Below, in pieces: positions 11,471-27,194 of a stretch of DNA of 64,000 nt (its first letter is position 1; each line of letters opens with the position of its first letter). Origin of the DNA: Pleodorina starrii (Eukaryota; Chlorophyta; Chlorophyceae; Chlamydomonadales; Volvocaceae); NCBI GenBank assembly GCA_030267565.1, contig BRXU01000012.1:2106501-2170500 (forward strand), read 5' to 3'. A program made the position numbers and the translations under genes. The notes beneath the pieces were generated by a model, which was not told the origin of the DNA, did not search any database, and worked only from the letters and a program-made list of their open reading frames with translations.

Positions 11471-12909
11471 CTACGGCTGACCCACCTGCACCACCCTTCC
11501 GAACTTCTGGAGCCCGCTGTGTACAACAATAAAAGCAAGACTGGAGATACCGCCATCGCCCCCAGCCGGTTCTGCTCGCACTCAACTGCCTGCTTGGAAT
11601 CTTGACTCCACGGATGGTATCCCAGGGATTTATGTGCCCCAGGACTTCAGGCCTGCACGGCGTTCTCACAGGCACAGGGGCTTCCGCTGGCTTGGCCCCG
11701 CTTTCTCAGTTATTGCCTGAAGTGGGGGGAACCGCAAGCCCAAGCATTTGTTTCGGTTGCCGCTCGTGTACAAAGCGGTCCCAAGATCAAGACGAAACGG
11801 ATCTACGGTTCAAGCACAGCGCCGGAAATGATCAAGCGCAATGAAAGACAGCCAGGTCTGCGACCAAATAAGCCAACGAGTTCAGCCGAGACGCACACCT
11901 AAACCAGACAGCACAAGCCACCAGACAGGAACGAAACCCGCGACCACGGGGAAATATGCCATAAGGGTCCCAATTTGACGGCGGGCCAACAACCTAAAAG
12001 CTCAAGCTCAACTGAGTGTGTGTGGTTGTTACACTGGTCTCCAGCTTCGTTTAGAGGAGAGCCAACGTTCTACCTGGCAGTGCACCAGAGGTACAAGGAC
12101 AGCCGAGACGCCTGAAGAACTGTTTTACGGCTATGCAACAGTCGCGCAGAACTATCCGATTGCGACGCCCCTCTTGGGCAACAGCGATCTCCCCTGAGAC
12201 TTCGAGATGTTGCGTTCGGATTTCCCTAAATCGGCGACAGGTCCCCAGGCTCCAACTAACGGAGCAGGTGCACCTTCCTTGCTGCGAATTGTTAAAAGGC
12301 TGTATATACCCGGCTAACGTTAAGGCAGCCGCGTTTGCATGGCGACCATCGACCCCAGTAGCAACAGGATCGTCCGTGTCGCCCCTCCCCGTGCTGTTTA
12401 GTGATCCAGGTGCCATCTTTGACCGAAGTACCGGATACAAGCTCATAGCATAGAAGACAGCATCCATCCGCGGGCACGGTGACAGTAATTGAACGTAAAA
12501 ATTACATTTGAGACGTTAGATCTCGGTCGATGAACATGCTGGCTCCCTTCAGCCTGCCGGAGACAAAAGCCTGCCGGGGACAACGCACACTTCTGTTTGG
12601 GCAAGCGAACGCTTCTCCCGAGTGCGCGTGTCAAAAAATGGCCGTCGGAAAATAAGGTTTGATCTTCTCAGCACCCCAGGAAAACGCAAAACCACGACTG
12701 CGCAACAATCACGCGTCGTGGATGCCCCCCCTCTCCACGCCTCTGGTTCGACTCCCGCCCTCTCGATCCTGACTGGACACTCCGGTCCCGACGACGCAGA
12801 CACTACCCTGAGGCAACGGCAAGAATCAAGGACACTGCCGCTACGACGGTCTATCCGTGCAAAATTGTCCCCTTGCAGTTAGGTTCGCCGCATCAACAGC
12901 GCTGCGAGT

Positions 12910-14696
12910 TTACAGGAACGGAATGGACTGGCCGTTGGTCGCGTAGTTCACGTGCCACGGGTCCGCCAGGTGAGCAGCCAGGTTGTCAATGGGGCCCTTG
13001 CCTGCGGATTGCGAAAAGGAAGAATGGGTTCAGTAATCGGCTGGGAACCACAAATAAACCTTACATTCTTCAAAGAACGCAACCCGCACGTGTTGTTGCG
13101 AATGGCATTGCCCCTCTCTGTTCTTAAGCCCTTCAACCCTGTCCAAACAAGTACGGGATCACACCTTTCCCAACCATGCAGAATGCACACGTGAGTACTG
13201 AACGGCGTGGGTCAAACCATGCGATGTCCGAAAGCTGACGGCTCGACAGCTCGCCCAACTCACCGGTGGCGAACTTCTGCGCGGCGAAGCCCAGGAAAGC
13301 AACCTGCAACACAGGAAAGAGGCATCATGATTGAGCATCTGAGCTTCATAGCACCCCAAGGGCCCCCAGTAAGGTCTCACCATGGCCAGGCGGCCGTTCT
13401 TGATCTCCTTCAGCTTCCAGTCAGCCAGCTTGCTGGCGTCCTTGGACAGGCCTGCATGAGTTGGCATGTGAGCAGCATCGTCAGCGAAACCGGAAACCGC
13501 CAAAGAGCAGAACACGATCCCGTGCGCGACGCAGGGAGCAGCTGGAGATAGCTATTGGCGACTTACCCATGGGGTCGAAGATGCCGCCCGGGTAGCCGTT
13601 GTCGCCGGTGCCAGCGAAAGCAGTCTCGAAGCCCAGGAAGCTGCCCTTCTCGGCCTGGCTGCCCGGCTTCTTGAAGTCCTGCCAGCGCTTCGTCTCAACG
13701 AAGCCGGTCAGGAACAGCTGCACGGCGAACAGGGCGCCTGCGTGGCATGATGAATGAAGGATCAGCAGTGCGACGGTGGTGAAGTCTGGGGACTCCGTCT
13801 GGCGCGTATCATGCGAGATCCCCACACGTTTTCACCGGCCCCCATCCATGCAAATTTCCCGCATATTCATGTGCATCGTGATGAGGCGCGCGCCAGCCTC
13901 ATCACGACACTTGGGGCAAAATCTCAACACAGCGTCCGGACGAGGAGCGTGTGCTCACCGAAGGGGGCGAACGAGCTCTCGATCGCAACCTTGCCGGCGT
14001 CGTACCACTCCGGCACGTTCAGGGCACCAGCCTTGGTGAGCAGCTGTAGGGTTATTCCGGGGAGAGGGGGGCACCCTTAGTCAAACCGTCTCACGTCAGG
14101 CTAAGCTGCTTCCATAAGCACAAGGGCAAGCTCAACGGCCACTTCCACCATAGTTTGAGCACATTTTTGATATGCAGCCCCATTTTCACTCACGCCGGGG
14201 ATGATGATGCCGGCCACGGCAGTCATGGCGGTGCGGGCATGCACCAGCTCGGCCTGCTGGTACCTGCGGAATTGAGGGGGTTGAACAAGTAAGCTAACTG
14301 GCGCGAAATAAAGCAAATATACTATAACAGAAGTTGATTGCCGCTGCAAGGCAGTTTAATAGACCTCCAAACGAATTGCTTGCAATCATAGCGCGAGTTC
14401 TCACCAGCGCAGGGACTCGGGGTCCTTGCCCAGGCCAAGCGGGTCGAAGCCTGCAAGGCAAGTAATTCCGGTGTAAGTACGCAGCTTGGATCCCTTCCAG
14501 ACGTTACTGGTCTCCAGATTCTCCGCATCGGCTGCTTACCAAAGTTGCCGGCCATCGCCAGGGCAGCGGGGCTGTCCAGGTGCTTGGGGATCTCGCTGCC
14601 CGGCAGCCACGACTGGCGCGCGACGCAGGTCACGACCGCCTTGCGCGACACCGCCGGGCGAGCGGCCACGGCCGAGCGCTTCATCATCAGGGCCAT
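12910..14696 (-). CDS. LHCA: chlorophyll a/b-binding protein of photosystem I (Lhca family)
   Basis: Eight exons on the minus strand: 14696-14540, 14450-14405, 14263-14194, 14043-13959, 13737-13567, 13451-13381, 13303-13264, 13001-12910 (TAA); 243 residues. It binds chlorophyll and carotenoid in the thylakoid antenna of photosystem I. The N-terminus (MALMMKRSAVAARPAVSRKA...) is a basic, hydroxylated chloroplast transit peptide. The mature part begins near RQSWLPGSEIPKHLD and continues with FDPLGLGKDP. The helix motifs are ELVHARTAM (helix 1) and EIKNGRLAMV (helix 3), with the usual Glu/His/Asn chlorophyll ligands. The C-terminus (DPWHVNYATNGQSIPFL) is typical of Lhca proteins. I cannot decide between Lhca1 and Lhca3. 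Most introns interrupt Gly codons in phase 1, a regular pattern across the gene. Confidence 0.93.
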
Positions 14697-14867
14697 CTTT
14701 GTGGATAGGTGTGAAGTGAGGAGATTTTCCTGATGCCAGCAACGACGACGACAGGCACAGGTGCGAACGCACTAATCAAATCATTTGCGCGACTTGTACA
14801 ACAGATCGCCGTACAACTACAAGAAACAGGTTTGGTGCAATGCGCAAAATAATGTAGTAGTAATGGA

Positions 14868-14877
14868 GATTATATAC
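14868..14877 (-). promoter_or_regulatory. TATA-like box of the LHCI gene
   Basis: Read on the minus strand the sequence is TATATAATC, about 175 bases upstream of the start codon. It lies in an AT-rich patch that is unusual for the window. Confidence 0.4.
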
Positions 14878-15388
14878 ATTGCTTGCACAAGGCTCTATGA
14901 TCAGCAACCGTCGCTTCCCTCAAACATATTGGACCTGCAACAACCCACAAGTTAACCTACCAAGTCCGTGACTTTGCACTGGAGGTACACAAATGACAGC
15001 AAAATAGTAAGGTGATCAGTGCATAGTAGCGTAGTGCTTGCTAGCCAGCCTGCTGATGTTCTCGTTTTCGATCGGTCCTCAGGACGGTTTCTCCGGCCAC
15101 AATTTATAACATGACTAGAATGATATCCTGAATGCGAATGTTGCGATTGGAGGAGTCGTCCCTGCATGGTGGGGTTAGGTGACTCGGCGGGTCGGTTTAT
15201 TGTAGGTTTCGGACTTACGCCCTTCATGGCAAGCTGTTCAACGTGTCCACTGACAGCATGTCTGCTAGAGGTACAGATACCCGTTCTGGCTGTGCCTGGA
15301 ACAGGTTTGAGGAAAATTGCGGCCTGTCCCATGACCCTGGTGGACCTGGTCGACCCACGGGTCGATCAATCCGCGCGCTGTATACTCC

Positions 15389-15420
15389 GACAATAAGAGC
15401 GTGGGACAATAAGAGCGTGG
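15389..15420 (+). repeat. 16-bp direct tandem duplication
   Basis: GACAATAAGAGCGTGG occurs twice with no gap and no mismatch. Confidence 0.9.
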
Positions 15421-16244
15421 GAAACTCATAGGTTCCCGCCATTTCCAAGCACTTGAAAACCTCCCGTGGAATGCGCCTCCCCACAATGTTAATGTTGCTG
15501 TGGCGATGTAAATGTTAGGGTTTTACACGATGTGAAGTTGTCCTAGCAGTTAGCTATACATCCCGGATGTAACATCCGAAGGTGGGCTAAGTGACTTATT
15601 ACATGATAGGGTTACAGTGGGCTCCAGACCCGAAGACAACTGTCGGCGACGACAGCATCGGCCGCATAGGCTCCCAGACAGCCACGTGCCCCGGCCACGC
15701 ACAAACAGGGACATCGACAGACCCACGGGCCCGCAAGTGCAGCCTAAAGTGTAGGCTGCGGCCTACGGCAAATTCAACCCGCTGCTGAAGTCCTACAGCC
15801 GCGAAAGCCTCAGCATGCCCGCAAAGTCGATCATCGTGCGAATGACCGTCCTTCCGTTCGGTGGGGCAGGGCCCATACTGCGAGAGCGGGGTGGGAAGGG
15901 GAAGGGGAAGGGGGCGTGCTTTTAGGGGACGGTGTACAACGTGCTCTAGGACTCTGGCCTTATAAGTGGGTGAGACGTGACACTGCACGGCAAGCCATGC
16001 TTTGGCCAGAAGCTCACAAAGTTGGGATCAACCCGCTTTCGTGCCGGAAGTTGTGCAGCCTGACCTAAAGTTCGGCCCGCGGCAATGCGCTTGGTGCAAC
16101 TCCGGGAGCACGTCACGTCGCGAGTGTCCGTGAACTAGTCGTCCTTGTTGCCATCTCAGTCACGGAGATCGGGCGGCGGTTCATGGCACGTCGGTAGTCT
16201 GCTGTACCGGTGACATTAGTTAACGGTCTCGCGGTCACAACTTT

Positions 16245-16330
16245 TTGTGCTCTTCCCCCGGGGCTCGCTCGCGCCTGTCTGGGTGGCTCATGCTGTTCGG
16301 TCTGGTTGCGCTTTCCTTCGCTCTGGTTGC
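16245..16330 (+). repeat. diverged dispersed repeat, copy 2
   Basis: Counterpart of 11385-11470. CTTCCCCCGGGG, a TGCTGTTCGGTCTGGTTG-like core and CTTCGCTCTGGTTG align with it. No gag, pol or transposase frame accompanies it. Confidence 0.3.
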
Positions 16331-18389
16331 ATCCATTTCATTGCTTGTGCGGCCAGCTGGTCCACGCTGGCTCTTCCCTCCGAACGACCCGTCGAGGGGT
16401 CCGGAGCCCATGTGTCGCGGTAAAGGGATCACTGCAAAAGCTGTGAATATCGCTCTGTAACGCCCTCGTGGTCCCTGTCCTCGGGTTTGGGGCCCTGACT
16501 GCACTGGCGTGAACCTTGAGAGTGCCTTGGTTAAGCCTGTAATCCAGGAGCAGCGAGCGAACATGCGGTCCGTGGTATGACGTAGGAGCACGTAAAAGAC
16601 GTAATCCTCCCATGGCATGCCTGTACCGCAAGCTGTCGCAGAGGCTTCTCCAGTTCCACTGGGCTAACCTGGCCCTAAGCTTTTGGAGATAATATTAAAC
16701 ACCCGAGCACAGTGTGCCAGTGTGTGTCACCGGGCTTTAGTCGCGGACCCAGGGATGGCTGTCGCGGAATATACGGATTGTTGGGTAGGGAAGGAAGGTC
16801 CGTAAGTTCCTGCACGCGACGGGGGGTCAATGCACCAGAGGAGCTGCAGGGCAGCGACTACGGGCTTACTACGCTACCCGCAAGTTGCTAGTACAGGGGG
16901 TCACTGAGGGAGTTCAGGAAGCGTCTAGACGCGGCGTGGGTGGACCACGCCACGCTTGGTGATCCTCCTGCCCTTCCCACCGGCTCTACGGGGCGTAAAA
17001 GCCTCCCGGCGCCTACCGGTATCTCATCAACTGTATGGGATGTCCCCCTGATGGTGGCAAGAGGCTTGGGGGGTTTGGGGGGTTTCCGCACGCACAAGCG
17101 GTCCTGCAGCAGGGGCTGCACCAGGCGCTGATGCGCTTTCGGTTGGATAATTGGGAGTTGGATGCTAACCTGCTAAGCGGCGGCTTCCACTTGCCGTTCA
17201 TATGCGAGTGGCGTAGTCGAACATGAGTTGCAAGCTTACAAAGACTGCATACCTATGAGAGCTTGCGGCCGACGTTTTAGGGTGAGGTTGGCTTCCAAGG
17301 TCTCGACATGCGCACCAGTGTGATGGAAGCGCACCCCCTGGCAGTGGTCGGCTTTCTCTCTCTGTAGCGTTTGAGACACCTGAAGGCACGCGGCGCTTAA
17401 GCACCTCGCGCTCGAGCGGTCAAGGCAGGGTGAAAACGCACCCCCCCGCCACTGCACCTCTACCAACAATCAACCGTCGTATGCTTCCCCCCGGCTTTAT
17501 GGACGCCTTCGCTGAACAGATGGCAGGGAACACGGCTTCATCCGCATGCACAGATCACTTCAGAAGGGTTGAAGGGGCCTGGGGAAATGGGAGACAGTGA
17601 CTCGCGCCCCGGGGAAAGCTAGGGTCGTCAGGGCCGGCGAGATTGGGATATACCCATCTGTCGGAGGGCAGTTCTGTCGTGACGGGACGTGTAAAACGGG
17701 CGTAAATGTCGGCGCCAACGGCCCTTAGCGTCGTGTTATGTGTAATCCTATACCTAATCACTTCAATGCCGCCACTCCAAGTCTTTTGTATCAGTTTGTA
17801 TCTCATCGTCTAAGCTAAGCTAAGGGTTCGAGTCCGGGTCTCCCCGCCCGCCCATCAGGGCGATGCTGAACCGTAAGGTCTCGACGGTCAGGTGGTTGAT
17901 GAGGGGTGTGGCCTACTGTGTTTCGAGGGCCCGGTGGTCTGTGCTAGCACGCGTAGCCGCCCTGCGGGGTTGGCTCCCACTGTACCTGCATTCTGAGCTG
18001 CACTTCTCGTGTTGGATTGAAAACTTAGCTGCAGGGCGTAACAGCTAGTGAAGACTATTATTTTCCGCGCTGCAGATCAGCATCTTCCTGAAGGGAAAAG
18101 CTGTCTTGCCTGGCAGTCGATGGAATTCAAGTCTCCTATCAGGAGTTGTCAACGCCCCTTTCCATACTGGCGGCGCCCGATAATGAATCCAGGTCAGTCA
18201 ACCCCATCCTGCAACAACTGTCCCTTGCCGCGCCAACCTGTGCCATCCCCGTTGCTGTCACATGGCAATCCACGGTGCGCGGCTGAGATTAAGGATCGTA
18301 TCGGCTGGTGCGCGGGGCAAACGACACGGGAGAGTCATCGCGCGTGCCAGGTCTGTTACACCACCGGAATCCTCTTAGTCGGGCATGCT

Positions 18390-20549
18390 TTACGCAGCCT
18401 TGGACTTCTTCTTCTGCATCTTCTTGATGTAGAACTCCAGCTCCTTGCCCTCAAGGATGTAGCCGTCGCAGCGACCGCACTGGCCCGGGCGGGACGAAAT
18501 GCAGGCGAACAGGCGGCCAGTCGTGAACTGCTCCGCCAGGTGCGAGTCCAGCTTGCGCTTCTGCAGGCGCTCCTTGATCTTCCGCTTCACGTGGTTCGAG
18601 CCCTGCACATCACATGTAGGATGGTTAGGGGAGCACATCAATTACAACTGTCCTCTGCATGAGGACATGCACCAAAGGGGTCGATGCAGCGGGTTTCACC
18701 GTGGTGTGAATCAGTGAATATCCGCACAACAGGGTGCACGGACACTTCCGAGCGCGCAGCACCGCGCTGCACGACCTTTAAAGTGACTGTGCATGTTTTG
18801 TCTGGCAGTGCGCCTGATTGAAGCACATCCCAGCTTCTAGGATAGTATTATGGTTACCGCGTCTCATACAAGCCCATCGTGGTACCTGCCGGGACCTAGT
18901 TGCAATCATGCAATCCCCTGAAGCTTTGCTTGAGCAATCCCGTGGCCGTGCGATGTATGCCCGAATTCCGTCGACGGCTGCGCAGGTGAACGTGGGAGGG
19001 CAATGCTCCAATCCGTCCCACATTGGCCCCTCATCATCACCAACCCGTCCCCCGTGCGTGGGACCCACTCCCCAGACGCCCCATATTTTCTTCTTTGGCA
19101 CAATGACTCTCCTCGCACGCTCAGCCCCACCCAACCCTACACTCATTACCAAAAATAGCTACGCACCTGGATCTCCTCCGGCTTAGGGGCCACGTCGGGC
19201 TGGTTCTTGGCACCCAGCTCCACGTTGTAGTGCTTCTGGTACCACTGCTTGAACGGCGTGGCGTCCACCTGGACAATGGCGTTCTTCACCAGGGTCTGCG
19301 TGCGCACCAGCTCGTTGTTGGACGCGTTGTAGACCACGTCCAGGATGCGGACCTTGCGGGTCACAGCCTGAGTACGCGGGGGGCCGGCCAGGGAGGAAAC
19401 GGGGAGCAGACAAGGACCCTCAGAAAGGCACGGGGAGAAGCGCGAGCACCAAAAGGGACGTGAGTGCCGTTCAGTTTGGGTTTGGGATTATGTGGGTTCA
19501 AGTGAGGTTCGCGATCCCACATCCCGGTCTTCTCCGAAGCGATCCAGGCCAGGGCGAGTCAGCGCCGCCTACTGCGGCAGCAGGGAAGGACTACTAGCAA
19601 AGGCCACGCTTACCCAGGGTGCATGCCCAACAGTAGGAAGGTGTGGTCCCAGGTGTTATTAAGCATTTGCAAAGTTATAAGCCGGCCGAAGAAGCCGCGA
19701 CGCCGTGAGAGCTACTATGGCACTGCCGCATACCCTGACCAAACCCGTGCCCTCCCGGTGAGATTTCCATTGAGCATAGATTTCGCTGGTGTACGTGGCT
19801 CCACTCCCCCCCTCCTCCGACCATACCAACAGTGCCGCCACCATGCCTCCTTGCGCGGCGACGGCTGGTACGTACCTCCGAGCCCCAGGAGTAGTTGCCA
19901 GTGTCCAGGCGCAGGGCACGGAACTTGGTGTGACCACCGCGCACGCGCACTGTCCGGACAGCCACGTGGCTGCTCAGCTTGGTGTTAGCTGGCACACGGC
20001 CCATCTCATACCTGCGTGCGACAAAGCCCGGAACACGTTGAGGTAAGCTGTCGACGTTCTGTTCACACCATAGGTCCCAGCCTGTCGGCACTTTGGGCGC
20101 CAAGACCCTTTCGCAGGTTTTCAACTGCGTCTTAAAACTAGGCATGCTGCTAAGATCATACGCAAAACGCCTCCCGCCCCGCAGCCGCCTCCCGATGCTG
20201 CCGCAATGTCCAAGCGACAGCCGCCAGGACAACGCCGCCCGCCTGCCGACAACTGGCTGCTGAAGTAGTACGCCTGGCATATCCATGTCCTGACAATAAT
20301 ACAATAAGACGTCCCAGCCTCCCGAAGTGCGCTCACTTCTTCTTCTTGCGCCAGTGCTTCTTGCGGCCGCCCGTGGCGCGCCGCTTATGCAGCGAGTCGC
20401 GTGAGATACCTGCATAGCGAGTAATCTAAATTAGGTACATAGGCAGAGTAATAATGGGGCTTCAATTCCCTTGTGGAAGTCGACTTGCAACATGAACACC
20501 GTCCCGAGCATTCTCTATAAAGTTTAACGACTACTGCGGACTTACCCAT
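18390..20549 (-). CDS. RPS8: cytosolic 40S ribosomal protein S8 (eS8)
   Basis: Five exons on the minus strand: 20549-20546, 20409-20337, 20011-19876, 19367-19167, 18602-18390 (TAA); 208 residues, the usual length of the family. The first coding exon is only ATGG, a micro-exon arrangement common in ribosomal protein genes. The protein starts [19 protein letters not shown] and contains [20 protein letters not shown] and [21 protein letters not shown], all diagnostic of eukaryotic S8. It is a structural part of the small cytosolic ribosomal subunit. The gene is divergent from PRPL10, with 339 bases between the start codons. TTACA at 18356-18360 (TGTAA on the minus strand) lies just after the stop. 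Confidence 0.95.
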
Positions 20550-20888
20550 GGTGCCGCACTGTTCCTACCCCTATGGTGCAGGAAAGAGAGACTGGGCGGA
20601 GTGGAGAGACGTTTTCATCGACCGGCGGCTCCAGGAGGGCCTTGCCCCTCCGGTCGCGGTCCCATGCAAGACTTCTGCGCAAACATCCTGCCCCTATGTG
20701 CGTGCTGTTAGGTACTTTTCATTAGCAGCACCCCATCCCACGCGGTTAGAGCCTGCCGCGACCTGTTGAAACCGCGCAGCATCTCACCTCACAAAAACTA
20801 TGCAGGCGTGCAACATGGCCCTGCGGTGCGCTTTTCATTTGGGTACTGCAATATAATGCTCCATCTATTCGAGCTGAAATTATCGACT
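20550..20888. promoter_or_regulatory. shared upstream region of RPS8 and PRPL10
   Basis: The 339 bases between two divergent start codons must carry both promoters and 5' UTRs, so a bidirectional promoter is likely. I see no convincing TATA box for either gene. Confidence 0.45.
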
Positions 20889-23251
20889 ATGGACTGCGTG
20901 TGCAGGGGTCAGCGCAGCCAGTTCGCGGGCGCGTCTTGCAGCCCCAAGGCCTTCACCAGCGCTAGGGTGCAGCGGGCGAGCCTGCAGGTCAGAAAAAGCA
21001 GCATAGATAGTTGTACAGGATGCCAAATTTAACACGCGCCGGTGGTGCTGGTGCCCAACGACGCGCAGGTGACCAATGCCATTACTCGCCAGAAGAAGGA
21101 GGAGGTGGTGTCCACTCTTAAGGAGAAGCTGGACAAGAGCATTGTTGTGTTCGGCGTGCGGTTCAAGGGCCTGGACGTAAGAACAGCGACAGGGCAGCCG
21201 CTCTTTGAGTTTGCGGTCGGCAGGTGTTCAGCTCGCCTCCCGGTTGTCCTCGGCCAAACCCGCAGGTGCCCACCATCCAGAAGTTCCGCAAGGGCCTGCC
21301 GCCCAACAGCTCAATGTATGTTACTAAGAACACGCTGATGAAGGTGGCTGTTTCCCAGACCCAGGGGTGGGAGGCGCTTGCGGAGAAGGGCTGCGAGGTA
21401 CGGGGGGAGGGGGAGAGCGTGAGGGGGTTACCGACGGGGACGGTTTGTTGGTGAGGTTGAGGAACTGCACAACGGACTATAAGGAAGGAGGTCTAACCCA
21501 CCGGGGTAGCGATTTTCTCGCATGTATGTGCATGTGTTTCCTGGTGAGGGGAGGGTGTCTCCTTACCCGGACAACCACCTCTGCGTGCTGGAAGATCGTA
21601 TCGTTGGTGGGGGTCATAAAGTTGAACCCGCATGCTCTCGATGCCCCTGCCGGAGGGTACCCGATCCGAACTGATGGCATTCCCCTACCCTCCGCACTGT
21701 TACTGTCACAAGTGGGCGAAAGCTGCGGTCTTGTACATTGTGTTGCAGCGCGCATTCCAGCGCGCGCTTCGTGCCTTCTTCTTGTCTCATGATGCCAGAA
21801 ATGTTGTCTCATGATGCCAGAAATGGCGACAAACATGCTTGCGGTCACAATGGCTGCGACCGCCGGCGCCCCGAGGGCGGGGTTCTGTGTTGAGTGCCGC
21901 AGCGGGTGCGCGACTAGGACACCGGAGAAACACACCCACGCCCCCGGGTTGTCAGCGTTTGTATTCGGCAACCGACCGGTGGCGATCCGGAGTGGATAGA
22001 TTTGCGATGCCGCCCAAGTAGGGAGTTGTGGAGTGTCCCTGCCTCGAGACTTTCAACCCGGACGCCGTGGTCTTCCGGCGTCCGGGGGGGATGGAACATG
22101 CGCGGATGGGAGCACGTCGTTTGGCTCCAGCCACCCGCCAGGGCGATGTCGTTCTGTAGCGCGTTCCCCGCAGCATCGTAAGCTCGGCTCCCCTCCGCCG
22201 CAGGGCGAGAACGCGTGGGTGTTTGTGAACGAGGAGGAGATCGCTGACGCCGTGAAGCACTACTTCAAGTTCGAGGAGGACCTGTTCACGGAGGCCAAGA
22301 AGCAGGCCGCCAAGAACCAGGAGGTCAAGAGGCCCACGGAGCTGTCGTGCGTGGTCATGTCGGGCAAGTACCTGACACCGGCCGAGGTGCGTTACAGGGG
22401 CAGGCAGGGCACATCGCCCTGTGTGGCCCCATAATGGTTTACGAAGAAGGATTGGATGGGGCATTCGCATCGGGGGGGACGCGGGGACCACGAAGGCGCC
22501 TGAATGCCGGCATTCCATGACGGGGCACTTCTTCGCATGGGCGTCATGCCTCTCGCATGTGCAGTTGGCTGTATTTGCTTGCTGTTGGGCCCGGGGCGGG
22601 ACGGGTGAAAGCGCTAGGGACAGGAGCGTTCACCGCGTTGGGCCGCTAGCAATGGGAAGGGGCGCAGGATTGTAGCGTTTCCGTGTTTGGGCGACTACTC
22701 TCGGCATACATGTCGCCATACATGTCGGCAAAGTTCGTTGCGGAATGGCGGGGGCCAGGGTGGGCCTTCGCACATAACGCAACCCGGAACGTGGTTGCTA
22801 CAAAGGAGCAATCAAGGGCTGCGTGGATGCCAGCACATTCGATTTCCGCAATAGGGCTGAGGGGTTGCCGGTGCCGTTGCATGGCTGTTGTTTGAGTGTA
22901 CATCCCCCTAGCGTGAGGGCCCGGCCGGGATGCGCGGCACGTGCGTATTCCGGGGCTCTCCAGTCCACTCCGCTGAACACCATTGAGCGAGTTGAATGTG
23001 CGCCTGAGCTAACGCATGCATGGCACTTTTTCCGCTCCGTTCTCTTTTGGGCCGTGCAGCTCAAGAAGTGCGAGAACCTGCCCACGAAGGCGCAGCTGTA
23101 CGCGACGATTGCGCGCCTAGCGAAGCAGCCCGCACAAAAGCTGGCGACCGGCATTAAAGCGGTGCCGACCAAGCTGGCGATTGCTCTGAAGAAGGTGTCG
23201 GAGCTGGATGACGACAAGAGCAAGACGCTTGCTCAGGTCGCCCAGGCGTGA
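20889..23251 (+). CDS. PRPL10: plastid ribosomal protein L10 (bL10c), with an in-frame stop to resolve
   Basis: Exons: 20889 to about 20993, about 21036-21176, 21266-21397, 22204-22386, 23060-23251 (TGA), about 250 residues. It belongs to the stalk base of the chloroplast 50S subunit. The first 33 residues (Ser/Ala/Arg-rich) are a transit peptide. The mature part begins [25 protein letters not shown] and contains [33 protein letters not shown] and [22 protein letters not shown], typical of plastid L10. Between the transit peptide and the mature part, about 42 bases (20994-21035) keep the same frame but contain TAA at 21030-21032. No AG acceptor lies between that stop and the conserved sequence. 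This is either a tiny non-canonical intron, a sequence error or a true nonsense mutation. The remaining junctions are canonical. Confidence 0.85.
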
Positions 23252-23885
23252 AGCGCACCGCGAGGGTCTCGACGACCAGACACGGGATAAAGCAGGAATC
23301 CTGCTGCGTTCCTGATGGAATGGCTGCGTTTGGCACGGTGATTTCTCGTGCAGGGTCCATTTTGCACCCAGTGGACAGTTGCGCCGCCGCGTGTCTAGCA
23401 ATTTTCCCGTGTGCCGGACATGGGCCGTGCGCGTACACCGTTGGTTGCGCGGAGCGCATGACGACCCGGAGGTTGTCCTGAACGGTTTGTAATTTTGTGT
23501 GCATTACACTGATGCCGAGATCGGGTGCCAGGGTGGGCGGGTCCCAGATAGATAGGTTGCGGGTGTCGGGTGATGGACGTTGGGCTGCTCATCTTGTTCT
23601 ATACAAGCCTACTGAACATATATGCGGTCAGTAGTGGCTCTTTGGTCAGACGCTGGAAACCCGAAGAGCGGGGTGGCCTTGGCGACTTATGGCCCGCTCG
23701 CGACGGGTGTTTTGCTGTAACGGAAACGCCGGATGCATTAAAGCTCGCACGGAAGGTATAACCGTATTGCCGATCTAACTCCTCAGCCTTGACAACTCCC
23801 TGCAACGCTGGGCCCTCTGAAACCTCGACAGTTTGCGAAGCAAAAAGTGCAGTACGGCTTGATTGGTCGCTGGCACCGGTCAACG
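23252..23885. other. spacer: PRPL10 3' UTR and upstream region of the mutase gene
   Basis: Besides the TGTAA signal, no gene or repeat was seen. Confidence 0.5.
23488..23492 (+). terminator. TGTAA polyadenylation signal candidate, PRPL10
   Basis: TGTAA on the coding strand, 237 bases after the stop, in a T-rich context. Confidence 0.4.
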
Positions 23886-23893
23886 TATAAAAA
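23886..23893 (+). promoter_or_regulatory. TATA box of the UDP-galactopyranose mutase gene
   Basis: TATAAAAA, 127 bases before the ATG, is the clearest TATA box in the window. It implies a 5' UTR of roughly 95 bases. Confidence 0.55.
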
Positions 23894-24012
23894 CCAAGCG
23901 AATCTTTTCATAACCTGGGCACACGAACGACCATCAACAACAATATTACGCCATTTCGCGCTTTTGCAGCCCCTCTTCTTGTCTCTATCCTTTCGTTGCC
24001 CACTGATCTACA

Positions 24013-27194
<3,182 letters not shown>

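Larger units (their letters stand above)
10735..12909. other. convergent spacer between the MBD and LHCI genes
   Basis: Contains the 3' UTRs of the two convergent genes and about 1.5 kb with no coding signature. A segment at about 11385-11470 resembles 16245-16330 (see separate entry). TTACA at 12502-12506 (TGTAA on the minus strand) could end the LHCI transcript. Confidence 0.45.
14878..18389. other. gene-poor 3.5-kb spacer
   Basis: No open frame with a recognisable domain or with codon bias like the neighbouring genes. It holds a 16-bp tandem duplication (15389-15420), a diverged repeat (16245-16330) and a short tRNA T-arm-like stretch near 17825. It may contain remnants of transposable elements. 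Confidence 0.45.

Noticed and set aside
17815..17860. Possible tRNA: GGTTCGAGTCC resembles a T loop
   Set aside because: The five-base T stem does not pair and no A box, anticodon stem or acceptor stem could be built around it.
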